In this document: piece by piece, positions 27,086 through 36,270 of the stretch
Numbering within the stretch: position 1 is the stretch's first letter
Layout of the letters: each line of letters starts with the position of its first letter
Assembly: GCA_016927475.1 (NCBI GenBank)
Contig: JAFGMO010000067.1
Span: 1 to 64,000 of the forward strand
DNA: 64,000 bases
From: Candidatus Aminicenantota bacterium
Lineage (GTDB): Bacteria; Acidobacteriota; Aminicenantia; Aminicenantales; Aminicenantaceae
Direction of reading: 5' to 3'
Program-made: the position numbers and the translations under genes
Notes under the pieces: model-generated
The model's input: only the letters and a program-made list of their open reading frames with translations
Databases searched by the model: none
What the model was told of the DNA's origin: nothing

Positions 27086-27281
27086 CATGAAATTCTTCTG
27101 AAATGTTTCGCTCATCTCTTTGTTTTATTTTTATCTTTTTCCTCTCATAAGAAAAACCGTCTATTTTCAAAAATAGACCATATTTCTCATTATCAAATGC
27201 TGCCTAAAGGCTTAAAGTTTATCATGCAGTTTTATGCAGGAATCTAAAGACATGAACTGCTTATATTTAAGAGGAGGACTC

Positions 27282-28352
27282 ATGAACAAATCACTTTTAA
27301 AAATATTTTTCGTTTGTTTTGTTTGTTTGATCATTTTTTTTCTCCTGTATGGAAATGAAGAGCAGATTGAAGGTTTTGTTCTGGTTAAAGGGGGGACTTT
27401 CCAAATGGGGGATCTATTTGATGAAGGGAATGCTTTGGAGAAACCCGTCCACCAGGTCCAACTAGGTGACTTTTATCTGGCGGAATATGAAGTAACGGTA
27501 AAAAATTTCCGGACATTTGTGAATGAAACCGGTTATAAAACGTCGGCAGAGGGTGAACATGATGAAGAGGCCCAAAAAAAGATTTTTGATAATCTGGCTG
27601 AACTTATGAAAAGTGCGGAAAAAAATATGGCCGACTTCAATCATACCATGAAAAAAGCGCTTTCCTACAGCGGTTCCTATTGTATTAGGAATTCCGGCAA
27701 TTCCTGGACATTTGAAGCTGATATGAACTGGCGGAATCCTATTTATGCTCAAACAGAAATGAATCCCGTGACCTGCATATCCTGGAACGATGCCGTCCAT
27801 TACTGCAACTGGTTGAGCCGAAAAGAAGGACTGCCGGTGGCGTATGATGAGGAAACCGGAGATCTTTTGGATGAGTACGGCCGTGTTACATCTGATGTCA
27901 CAAAAGTTAAGGGCTACAGATTGCCGACTGAAGCGGAATGGGAATACGCAGCCCGGGAGGGCGGGAATAAGGTAAGATTCGGGAATGGAAAAAACATGGC
28001 CAGATCTGAAGATATCAATTTTGATGCCAGTGAAGCAAAATATCCTTATGCGAAAAAAGGAGAATTTAGAGGGCGGCTTGTTCCCGTAGGTTCCTTTGCT
28101 CCCAACAAGCTGGGATTATATGATATGAGTGGAAATGTATGGGAGTGGTGCAGTGATTGTGTGACAATGTACAAAAATGAACATCAGGTTGATCCTTATA
28201 TAATAGGAGCTTTCCATGGCGTAAAAAGGCGGGTGGCCCGCGGAGGACGCTGGGCAGGTGATGCCAATGAACTCCGTGTCTCCGCCCGTTTCGGCTGGGA
28301 ATCATACAACCGCTGCAACAACATCGGATTCCGGGTCGCCAGGTCCAAATAA
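27282..28352 (+). CDS. SUMF1/FGE-sulfatase-fold exported protein
   Basis: This is a 356-residue protein with an N-terminal hydrophobic segment (residues 4-21) that would export or anchor it. The rest is the formylglycine-generating-enzyme-like fold: VKGGTFQMGD, the YLAEYEVTVKNF segment, PVTCISWNDAVHYCNW, YRLPTEAEWEYAA, GLYDMSGNVWEWCSD, RGGRWAG and a terminal NIGFRVAR. The two active-site Cys residues of true formylglycine-generating enzymes are not evident in the C-terminal region, so a binding or non-FGE role is more likely than sulfatase activation. ATG 27282 has AGAGGAGG upstream; an upstream in-frame start at 27234 lacks one. Confidence 0.88.
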   Translation: MNKSLLKIFFVCFVCLIIFFLLYGNEEQIEGFVLVKGGTFQMGDLFDEGNALEKPVHQVQLGDFYLAEYEVTVKNFRTFVNETGYKTSAEGEHDEEAQKKIFDNLAELMKSAEKNMADFNHTMKKALSYSGSYCIRNSGNSWTFEADMNWRNPIYAQTEMNPVTCISWNDAVHYCNWLSRKEGLPVAYDEETGDLLDEYGRVTSDVTKVKGYRLPTEAEWEYAAREGGNKVRFGNGKNMARSEDINFDASEAKYPYAKKGEFRGRLVPVGSFAPNKLGLYDMSGNVWEWCSDCVTMYKNEHQVDPYIIGAFHGVKRRVARGGRWAGDANELRVSARFGWESYNRCNNIGFRVARSK

Positions 28353-28435
28353 AATTATGAACGATTATTGAGCTGTGAGACTCTGCTCGTCAAAGGGGGG
28401 TAGTCAAGAATAAAAAAATGCGGTAAATATGTATT

Positions 28436-29560
28436 GTGTCATCAATTAAAAGAAGAGTTTTATGGATGATGCTGGGCGGAGTGTCCGTAGGGCTGTTTTA
28501 TCTTTTGGGCCGGTTTCCCTCTTTTGTGGAGTCGGTTTATTCCCGGGGCTTGTATGCCGGGATTCGCTGGGTCTGGGATTATTCCCTGGGGTTTTCACCT
28601 ATTCCCCTGGTTTATATCTGCGCAGCAGGTTTGATTGTTTGGATGGTGATCGCACTAATCAGAAGACGCCGTAAAAACCGTTCCCTTCAACGGCCTTGGT
28701 GGAAGAAAATCCTTTATTTTCTGTCCTTTATTGGCGCCGCCGCAGGAGCCCTGACTTTTTTCTTTTATTTTTTGTGGGGATTCAACTACGCCAGGATTCC
28801 TCTGGAGAAAAAGCTCGATCTCAACCCGCGTCCCTTATCCGTGTCCGAGCTTAAGGATATCTATTTAGAGGCCGTTCATTCGGCTGCTGAAACCAGGGCC
28901 TCTGTTCCCAGGGCCGGAGAGGAGTCTTTGGAAGGAACCGTGCTTAAACCGGACCTTGAACAAAACCTTCGCCGCCGCCTCGTAGACGTCTTGAGGGAAA
29001 TGGAATATCCGGCGCCGGGCCGGGTCCGGGCCAGAATATTCCGTCCCGGCGGATGGATGATGCGTTTTTCCGTAGCGGGAATGTACGTTCCCTTTTTAGG
29101 AGAGGGGTATGTGTCCCGGGTGCTTTTGCCCTTTGAGAGGCCTTTTGGGATGGCCCATGAAATGGTTCACGGGTACGGCTTTACGGAAGAAGGGACGGCC
29201 AATTTTTTAGCATATCTAGCCTGTTCCAGGTCGGATGATCCCCTCATACGATACTCCGGGGCTCTGGAGTACTGGATGTATGCGGCTCGGGAATGCAGGC
29301 GGGCGGTTCCCAAGGAGTATGCCGAACTTGCGGCCGTGATTCCACCGGGCATACGTTCCGACCTTGTTGCCATATCCAAAAGCCGGCAAAAATACCGCGG
29401 GCGCTTGTCCCAGGTCGGCAGGGAGATCAATGACCGCTACCTGAAATCTCAGGGCGTAAGAGAAGGCGTTTTAAGCTATAACCGTCTTCTTGTTCTGGTT
29501 AGGGCCTGGAGGGAGAAATATCCCCTTGAGGAACGTGAGGAAAGCCCGGGGTGTTTATAA
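28436..29560 (+). CDS. DUF3810 membrane protein, putative zinc metallopeptidase
   Basis: This 374-residue protein has three N-terminal membrane helices (about 10-30, 50-75, 90-110) and a soluble domain with HEMVH at residues 241-245. A nearby GFTEEGTANF could supply the third zinc ligand, giving a gluzincin-like arrangement. DUF3810 members have this layout and are of unknown substrate. The GTG at 28436 is the first start, but it has a poor ribosome-binding site; ATG 28466 or 28469 is also possible. The next gene begins 16 nt after the stop, so the two form an operon. Confidence 0.8.
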   Translation: MSSIKRRVLWMMLGGVSVGLFYLLGRFPSFVESVYSRGLYAGIRWVWDYSLGFSPIPLVYICAAGLIVWMVIALIRRRRKNRSLQRPWWKKILYFLSFIGAAAGALTFFFYFLWGFNYARIPLEKKLDLNPRPLSVSELKDIYLEAVHSAAETRASVPRAGEESLEGTVLKPDLEQNLRRRLVDVLREMEYPAPGRVRARIFRPGGWMMRFSVAGMYVPFLGEGYVSRVLLPFERPFGMAHEMVHGYGFTEEGTANFLAYLACSRSDDPLIRYSGALEYWMYAARECRRAVPKEYAELAAVIPPGIRSDLVAISKSRQKYRGRLSQVGREINDRYLKSQGVREGVLSYNRLLVLVRAWREKYPLEEREESPGCL

Positions 29561-29576
29561 CATTCGAGGAGGATCG

Positions 29577-31607
29577 ATGATTGAGGCCGAAGAACACTAT
29601 TATGATGACGATCCCGCCAATGGGCATCCGGATGTCCGGACGCGCTTGAAGGATGCCGCTTACTTTTTCCTGGGAAACGGCACCATCATGGCCGCCGTCC
29701 AGGTCTCTCTTTCCGGGGAGGGGACGCCTCTGGGGCTCTTGGTCATGAATCCCGAACGTCTGGGAAAAAAACGGGAGGCTCTCACCTTTGATCCCGTGAC
29801 CGGGTTGGAGTCGACACAGATACATATTTTCGGGAACGGAACTTTTTATGACGGTTATAACTTCCGATCCCTTGAAACACTCTGGGAGGAACGAAACGGG
29901 AATCCGGCGGTAAAGATGATCTGGAGCTGGGAGGGTCTTGAGAAAACGGAGCGTTTCTTTTGTCCCGATAAATCAGAACCGCTGCTATTTCGGGAAGTTC
30001 ACCTGAAAAATACATTCGAAAAAACAGCCCGGTTCTCGGTTAAAACAGGAATCCGAAATTTTTTCCTCGAACGGGAATTGACCGTAAAACCGGAGGAAAC
30101 GGTATCTCTTTTAATCCGTTATGGTTTAAAGGAAAACGGCCGAAGTGTTGATGTTGATTTTTTCCCTTCCGCTAAGGAAAAAACAAGGACCGGTGCCATT
30201 GAATATCCGGCGATTGCGGCTTCTTTCAGCATTCCTATTCTCGACAGGATGTTCGATGCCGCCCGTTTTCAACTGCCCGCGGTCATCTCCCGGAGCGGAA
30301 AGGTCGACGGCTCCATCTGGCAGTACAATAGGGAATGGGTTCGTGATCAAGCCATGATGGTGATCGGTTTGGTTGGTACCGGGTACCAGAAGAAAGCCCG
30401 GATCATGCTCGACCGGCTGCTGGGGGACTTCGTAACAGAAAAGGGAGACACCGTTGATTCCGGATGTTTGCGTGACCGGGATGAAGTCGAGCTGGACCAA
30501 AACGGCGAGCTTCTTATAGCTCTTCGGGAATACATCCTCTGGAGCGGTGACCGAACCCTTCTCGAACGCCACTGGGAAAAGATCAAAGCTGCGGCTGAGT
30601 TTCCGTTGCAGCCGGTTTTTCGCCATAAAGCTTCGGGGCTCTTGGCCAACCGGAGGGAATACTGGGAAAGGCACCGCATTCACGGCATAGAGGAAGGAAT
30701 GGAGATGGTTTGTCAGCTTTTTGTTTCTTTGGGATTGGCGGCGGCCGGAGAAATGGCCCGTCTTGTCAATCGGAAAGAAGAAGCGTTACACTGGGAACGG
30801 GAAGCGGTACGTCTTAAAAAAAACATGCTCGAACATCCACGTTTTGCCCTGATGGATGCTCGAGGTTTTATCAAGAGGAAAAACATCGACGGAACGGTCC
30901 AGGAATATATTCAACCGCAAACGGATGCCGGGCTTCCCGAGGGTGTACCGCTGGCTGGTAAAGGAAAACATTTTCTTAATCCCGATGCTTCTTCCGTGCT
31001 GCCCATAGCCTGGAATTTTGTGCCGGCGGACTCTCTGGCGGCTGCCTTTACACTGGCCCAGGTCGAAGGGCTCTGGAACCAGGCCTGGAAAGGAGGGGGA
31101 TACGGCCGCTACCATGTTTCCTCCGAACCGGATTCACCCGGCCCCTGGCCTTTCGCTTCGCTTTTTATCGCCCGGGCCGCCATAGAAACGGAGAGGTTCG
31201 GCACTGTCTGGAGGATTCTCAATTGGCTGGATTCCCTGGACAGTTTCGGGTCGGGAGCGTTTTTCGAATTTTACGGTGAGCGCAAATCGCCGCCCTTCCC
31301 GCAAGTGGGAATCGTTCCTTGGACCTGGGCTGAATTGCTGCTTCTTTTTATCCGCCACGTGATGGGTATTCGCCCTGAACCGGACTGCCTGCAAATCCGG
31401 CCGCGTCTTCTGCCCGGAATGAGCCGGCTTGAAGCGGAGATCCCTTTTCGACAGGGGAAAATCCGCCTGGATATCAAGAGGGAACCCGGCATAAAGTCGG
31501 CTTCCTTCAAAACCGGTGGCCGAGTAATAACCATGGATGAACAGGGGGTAAGGTTGGAAGTGAGAAAAGAGAATGAAATTTATTCCCTTGAGGGAGTCGT
31601 TCCTTAA
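29577..31607 (+). CDS. Six-hairpin (alpha/alpha)6 glycoside hydrolase-like protein
   Basis: This is a 676-residue cytoplasmic protein. The N-terminal 220 residues are beta-rich. The segment from about 225 on, with SIWQYNREWVRDQAMMVIGL, begins an (alpha/alpha)6 toroid like those of GH15, GH94 and related six-hairpin glycosidases. Acidic candidates for catalysis are visible in EWVRDQ and in the RRKEYWERH-like and HGIEEGMEM segments. A third region, FPQVGIVPWTWAELLLLF, is typical of the family's last helices. The exact GH family cannot be assigned by eye. ATG 29577 has a perfect GAGGAGG; the frame is open upstream into the previous gene. Confidence 0.72.
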   Translation: MIEAEEHYYDDDPANGHPDVRTRLKDAAYFFLGNGTIMAAVQVSLSGEGTPLGLLVMNPERLGKKREALTFDPVTGLESTQIHIFGNGTFYDGYNFRSLETLWEERNGNPAVKMIWSWEGLEKTERFFCPDKSEPLLFREVHLKNTFEKTARFSVKTGIRNFFLERELTVKPEETVSLLIRYGLKENGRSVDVDFFPSAKEKTRTGAIEYPAIAASFSIPILDRMFDAARFQLPAVISRSGKVDGSIWQYNREWVRDQAMMVIGLVGTGYQKKARIMLDRLLGDFVTEKGDTVDSGCLRDRDEVELDQNGELLIALREYILWSGDRTLLERHWEKIKAAAEFPLQPVFRHKASGLLANRREYWERHRIHGIEEGMEMVCQLFVSLGLAAAGEMARLVNRKEEALHWEREAVRLKKNMLEHPRFALMDARGFIKRKNIDGTVQEYIQPQTDAGLPEGVPLAGKGKHFLNPDASSVLPIAWNFVPADSLAAAFTLAQVEGLWNQAWKGGGYGRYHVSSEPDSPGPWPFASLFIARAAIETERFGTVWRILNWLDSLDSFGSGAFFEFYGERKSPPFPQVGIVPWTWAELLLLFIRHVMGIRPEPDCLQIRPRLLPGMSRLEAEIPFRQGKIRLDIKREPGIKSASFKTGGRVITMDEQGVRLEVRKENEIYSLEGVVP

Positions 31608-31733
31608 TGGCGACAATCATTGGGATAACCGCACTCATTCCGTTGGCTTGAAAAATATTCCGTTGCTTATGCCGGCACATTGTAGACGCGGCAAATGCTC
31701 CGGTCTCATCACGCGATGCATGAAGAATTCAAA

Positions 31734-33002
31734 TCATCTTTTCAGAATTTTTTCCAGTACCGGGTCCTTTTTGCTGAGATAGTCCTCAATGGAGATTTCG
31801 ACTGTAATGTCGGGATAGATGGAATCGGTATCTTGCTGAGAAAAACTGAAATATTTGGTGGAATAGGATATATGCAGACGGCTGTTTGAAAGCTGGAAAT
31901 ATTTGATTTCGCCGAAGTGGTTGGGCTTTCCTCCGGTGGGTTCTCCTATGAGAGTTGCGTTGGTCTGGTTTTTCATTTGCAGGGCGTTGAGAATGGCTGA
32001 GGAAAATGTGCGTCTGCCCACGATAACAAACAAATTATCTTTTTGATTCAATTTTTCCCGTTCCTTCAGCTCTTTTAGCATCGGATAAAAAATCATCGAA
32101 TTGCCGCCGCCGTTATTTCTCAGGTCCACCACAAACTGTTCAACGGGATTGTTGTCCACCTGTTCAAAAACCTCCATGACAAAATCCTTAAAGAGTTTTC
32201 CCTTCATCATCCGGCAGGAATTATAAAGCACATAAATGGTTTTTTCGTTTTTGAGGTAGGTGAAGCTGTAAGGCTTATCCCTGTTTTGCCTGTACAGAGG
32301 GAGATTTTCTTCGTTTTCGTTGGAGACGATCCACTCCGGTTTGGTCTTCAAGCTTATGGCCTCCATGTGCACATCAAACGGCTTACCCTTCTCCATTTCG
32401 AAGGTAAAGTTTGCCTTGTCCTTTTCTTCAATCACATGAGCCCCATAAAGATATTCGGCCATAGCAATAAAGTAAGGGGCTGAGCTTTTTATTTGGGCCT
32501 CATTTTCATGGGAGATGCCCTTTTTTAAGGTTTCCACTACCTTCTCGATGGGCTTGTTGTTGATCTTAACCAACCGGCGGTTCAGGATGTGTTTGTATTC
32601 CGGAACCGTATTGATGGCATAAATCCCTTTTTGAAACCAGTAAAGGGTGAAGGGGAAAGCGATTTTTGTTTGATAACGTAAGGAGGTATGTGAATCTCCG
32701 GCTGAAGCGACGATGCAAGAAAGCCGCCAGATGATTTCTTCGTCACTCAAATCCGGCAAATCCTTTTTAAGGTTTTGGATTTCTTGTTTGAATGTTGATT
32801 TGGTAAGTTGAAAAAAGAGATTTTTATGCCTTTTGGGAAGCTCTGAAGCCATTTCATCGATGTCTTCCTGCCACTTCTGAACCCGGCTTTTTTCTTCATG
32901 TTGAACCGGAGCGGATTGCTGGGATAAAGCCGGCCCTGTCAGCGACAACAAGAAGACACAAATCAATACAAAAAAATAGCTTTTTTTATCCGTTGGCTTC
33001 AT
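31734..33002 (-). CDS. S41-family exported serine peptidase
   Basis: This is a 422-residue protein with a signal peptide ending near GPALSQQ. The C-terminal half is the tail-specific protease (S41) core: FVVDLRNNGGGNSMIF, then VGRRTFSSAILNALQM with the catalytic Ser, then GEPTGGKPNHFGE. No PDZ domain is obvious between the N-terminal helical part and the core, so it resembles the tricorn-like or CtpA-lite S41 proteins. AGGAG lies 9 nt before ATG 33002; ATG 33008 is too close to it. It is a monocistronic minus-strand gene facing the glycosidase operon. Confidence 0.85.
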   Translation of the reverse strand: MKPTDKKSYFFVLICVFLLSLTGPALSQQSAPVQHEEKSRVQKWQEDIDEMASELPKRHKNLFFQLTKSTFKQEIQNLKKDLPDLSDEEIIWRLSCIVASAGDSHTSLRYQTKIAFPFTLYWFQKGIYAINTVPEYKHILNRRLVKINNKPIEKVVETLKKGISHENEAQIKSSAPYFIAMAEYLYGAHVIEEKDKANFTFEMEKGKPFDVHMEAISLKTKPEWIVSNENEENLPLYRQNRDKPYSFTYLKNEKTIYVLYNSCRMMKGKLFKDFVMEVFEQVDNNPVEQFVVDLRNNGGGNSMIFYPMLKELKEREKLNQKDNLFVIVGRRTFSSAILNALQMKNQTNATLIGEPTGGKPNHFGEIKYFQLSNSRLHISYSTKYFSFSQQDTDSIYPDITVEISIEDYLSKKDPVLEKILKR

Positions 33003-33121
33003 AAGCATATACTCCTTTCACGATGAATATGACAGGTGGAATCGTCTGATGGTTCAAAAAATTAAAACATATACCCTAATTATTTTCAAGAAAAACCGGT
33101 TGAATTTATGTGCAGTTCAGG

Positions 33122-33640
33122 TTAAAAAGATGCAATAAAAGCTTTTAAGCTTTCGATACCGAAATAGAGCAATCCTCCTCCAACAACAAACATTCCTATG
33201 TCCTCAATTGAGATCCCGGCATGCAGAACTGAAAATTGAGGTTTTCTGGGATGATAATGAACCTTAACCTTGGAACCAAGAGGATAGCGGTTGGCTATTT
33301 TTTGGGCTTCTACCTTGGAGGAGAAAGAATCTTTAAAGGATATTCTATGGGAATGGTACAAGGCCCCCCTAACCTCGTATTCGTAGAAAACTTTTGCCAT
33401 GTATTGACTAGGGCTCTTGTCTTTGTTTTGTTCGATGACGGCCTTTTTTATAGTGCCCTGAATTCTGGGCCAAAACAAACTTTGAATTCCCTGGAAAATT
33501 CCTGAAACCGATGAAAGACAGGAAATAATCCCGATGGGAATGAAAAGAAGAGCAATAATCAAAACAAAAATTGTTTGGATAAGAGACAAAAATCCACCTT
33601 CCTTTTTATCTATTTTTTCATAAACATTTGTTTCTTGCAA
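33122..33640 (-). CDS. DUF3592 membrane protein
   Basis: This is a 172-residue protein with a helix at about residues 20-45, an extracytoplasmic beta-rich segment and a C-terminal helix near 145-168. The pattern SQYMAKVFYEYEVRGALYHS followed by YPLGSKVKVHYHPRKP is the DUF3592 signature. The only plausible start is TTG 33640, as no in-frame ATG occurs early; the ribosome-binding site is poor. The function of the family is unknown. Confidence 0.8.
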   Translation of the reverse strand: MQETNVYEKIDKKEGGFLSLIQTIFVLIIALLFIPIGIISCLSSVSGIFQGIQSLFWPRIQGTIKKAVIEQNKDKSPSQYMAKVFYEYEVRGALYHSHRISFKDSFSSKVEAQKIANRYPLGSKVKVHYHPRKPQFSVLHAGISIEDIGMFVVGGGLLYFGIESLKAFIASF

Positions 33641-33759
33641 TGTTCAAAACAGAATGGTAAGCATTCGTCGTGATTCTCTTTTTAGGCGTTTTTTTATAGA
33701 ATGTGGGCGTCTGCGGCGCTGAAATGACAGCCGGTTTGTTCTTTACAGAGGAGGTGTGG

Positions 33760-36270
33760 ATGTCTGATAAAACGCTGGTTTTGGTCTGCAACGCGCATCT
33801 CGATCCCGTCTGGTTATGGGAGTGGATGGAAGGCGCCGGCGAAGCCCTGTCCACCTACAGAACCGCGGCTGCCTTATGCCGGGATTTCGAGGAATTTGTT
33901 TTCAACCACAACGAAGCCCTGCTCTATCAATGGATCGAAGAGTATGAGCCGGAGCTTTTTGCCGAAATCATAGAGTTGGTCAAGCAAAAAAAATGGCACA
34001 TTATGGGCGGCTGGTTTCTCCAGCCGGACTGCAACTTACCGGCAGGCGAGTCTCTTGTCCGGAACATCCTTGCCGGAAGATCATATTTCAAGGATAAATT
34101 CGGCGTTTTCCCTTCAACGGCCATCAATTTTGATCCCTTCGGACACAGCCGGGGATTGGTGCAGATCTTAAAAAAATCCGGCTATACGTCCTATCTTTTC
34201 TGCAGGCCGGACCCCGGCGCTTTGAAGCTTCCCGCGGATGATTTTATATGGGTCGGATATGACGGATCGGAAATTTTGGCCCACCGGGCTCCGCACCACT
34301 ATAACTCGGCGGCTGGAAAGGCCGTCGATAAGGTTAAAAAATGGATTGAGGAACGGTCCGCCGAAAGCACAGGGCTCATTCTCTGGGGCATCGGCAACCA
34401 CGGCGGGGGACCTTCCCGGAAGGACCTGGAAGACCTGAGGCGGTTTTCCAAGGAGGTCAAGGGATGGAGCATACGGCACGGAACACCGGAAGATTATTTT
34501 AACGCCGTCAAAAATACGAAACCGCCTCGAAACCGCTGTGACCGTGACCTCAATCCCTGGGCCATAGGCTGCTATACGACCATGTCCCGCATCAAGCGCA
34601 CTTACCGGCTCCTGGAGAACCGCTATTTTGTCACCGAAAAAATGTCCGTCCAGACTTATCTCGCCGGTTTGTCCGGCTATCCGCGGGAAGAGCTTCAGGA
34701 GGCGATGAAGGACCTGCTTTTCTGCCAGTTTCATGACATCCTGCCCGGTTCTTCCATTCCCGAGGTGGAAAAAAACGCCCTCCAGAAAATGAGCCATGGA
34801 CTGGAAATTCTGGACCGGATAAGAGCTAGGACTTTCTTTTCTTTGCTCAGCGGACAACCAACAGCAAGGGAGGGAGAAATTCCCATCTTTGCCTACAATC
34901 CCCATCCTTATCCTGTCAGGGAGACCTTCGTTTGTGAGTTTCAGCCTGGTGAGCCTATCGAAGACCGGAAAACCGTCCGCCTGCCGGACCTTACCGACAA
35001 AAAGGGCCGCAGCATCCCCTGCCAGCTCGAAAAAGAGAGCAGCAATATCGATATCGACTGGCGAAAAAGGGTGGTCTTCAGAGCCGGTCTCAAACCGGGA
35101 AGCATGAACCGTTTTTCCTGCCGTTTGAAAGAGGTGGAAACGGTCACCAAGTGGGAATGCCGTCCCAAACAGGTTTTTTCTTTTAAAAACCAAACCTGCC
35201 GGATTGCCGCTGATCCCAAAACGGGCCGGCTGGAACAATACAATGTCGGAGGCAGGGAATATTTGGCGAAGAAGGCCTTCCGGGTTTTTGTCATGGCTGA
35301 CGATGCCGATCCTTGGGGAATGAGGCCCTCGGCCTTCCGCAGGATTGAGGGAGAATTTTTGCCGATGAACATGGAGCAGGCGGCCCGTTTTGCCGGGATC
35401 GGTTTTCCGGAGCTCAAACCGGTGCGTGTGATAGAGGACGGCCCGGTACGAACCGTCATCGAAGCCCTTTATGCCTACGGCTGTTCCGCCCTTTGTTTGC
35501 GCTATTTTATTCCCAGGGAGGGTTGCGAGCTGGGGGTAAGCCTTCGTTTTTTTTGGAATGAAAAGGACAAGATGCTCAAGCTGTCTTTGCCGCTTGCTTT
35601 CCCGGCTGAAGAATGCCGGAGTCAGGTTGCCTATGGCATGGAAAAATACACCCAAAAAGCGCGGGAACTGGTCGCACAAAAATGGTTGGTGGCCGTATCA
35701 GAGAAAGAGGATCAGGCTTTGTCCGTCATCAACGACGGAGTCTACGGATTCGATTTCACAAAAAAAGAACTGCGTCTGTCCCTTCTGAGGTCTGCTGCCT
35801 ACGCCGCCCATCCCGTGGGAGATTTCCCTCTTGTTCCCCAGGACCGGTTCGAGCCCCGGATCGATCAAGGTGAAAGGGAGTTCCGGTTCTGGATAAAGGC
35901 CGGCGGACTTGCCGAGCGAATGGCCGCCGTCGACCGGGAAGCCCAGGTTAAAAACGAACACCCTCTTGTGCTTTCCTGTTTTCCCCCGGGCAAAGGGACC
36001 GGTGTCCCGCCGGTTATCGTTCTGGAAGATGAAACTGTCCGTCCGGCCGCCGTCAAAATGGCTGAAAAGGATGACCGGCTCATCATCAGGTTGTTCGAGC
36101 CGGCGGGGAAAGCACGGAAAATCCGGATAAACTTTCCTTTCCTTAAACTCAAGCACGAGGTGAGATTAAAAGCACACGAGATTGTGACCCTGTCCGTCGA
36201 TATCAAATCCCGCCGCATCAGACGGGTGGACCTCTTGGAGAATCCTGAAAAAGGAGGCCGAATATCGTGA
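33760..36270 (+). CDS. GH38 alpha-mannosidase
   Basis: This 836-residue cytoplasmic enzyme is of the size of bacterial GH38 enzymes. It has the zinc-binding HLDPVWLW motif at residues 13-20, the nucleophile Asp in NFDPFGHS near residue 125, and CQFHDILPGSSIPEVE with further family His and Asp positions. The central linker and C-terminal beta-sandwich domains complete it. It would cleave alpha-mannosides taken up as oligosaccharides. GAGGAGG precedes ATG 33760; the frame is open further upstream without a better start. The next gene overlaps it by four bases (GTGA), so the two are translationally coupled. Confidence 0.92.
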   Translation: MSDKTLVLVCNAHLDPVWLWEWMEGAGEALSTYRTAAALCRDFEEFVFNHNEALLYQWIEEYEPELFAEIIELVKQKKWHIMGGWFLQPDCNLPAGESLVRNILAGRSYFKDKFGVFPSTAINFDPFGHSRGLVQILKKSGYTSYLFCRPDPGALKLPADDFIWVGYDGSEILAHRAPHHYNSAAGKAVDKVKKWIEERSAESTGLILWGIGNHGGGPSRKDLEDLRRFSKEVKGWSIRHGTPEDYFNAVKNTKPPRNRCDRDLNPWAIGCYTTMSRIKRTYRLLENRYFVTEKMSVQTYLAGLSGYPREELQEAMKDLLFCQFHDILPGSSIPEVEKNALQKMSHGLEILDRIRARTFFSLLSGQPTAREGEIPIFAYNPHPYPVRETFVCEFQPGEPIEDRKTVRLPDLTDKKGRSIPCQLEKESSNIDIDWRKRVVFRAGLKPGSMNRFSCRLKEVETVTKWECRPKQVFSFKNQTCRIAADPKTGRLEQYNVGGREYLAKKAFRVFVMADDADPWGMRPSAFRRIEGEFLPMNMEQAARFAGIGFPELKPVRVIEDGPVRTVIEALYAYGCSALCLRYFIPREGCELGVSLRFFWNEKDKMLKLSLPLAFPAEECRSQVAYGMEKYTQKARELVAQKWLVAVSEKEDQALSVINDGVYGFDFTKKELRLSLLRSAAYAAHPVGDFPLVPQDRFEPRIDQGEREFRFWIKAGGLAERMAAVDREAQVKNEHPLVLSCFPPGKGTGVPPVIVLEDETVRPAAVKMAEKDDRLIIRLFEPAGKARKIRINFPFLKLKHEVRLKAHEIVTLSVDIKSRRIRRVDLLENPEKGGRIS

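Noticed and set aside
27282..28352. Genuine formylglycine-generating enzyme
   Set aside because: The catalytic Cys pair is not visible and no sulfatase is nearby.
34168..35679. Long minus-strand open frame opposite the GH38 gene
   Set aside because: It lies entirely antisense to a well-supported mannosidase and has no family motif; it is a codon-bias shadow.
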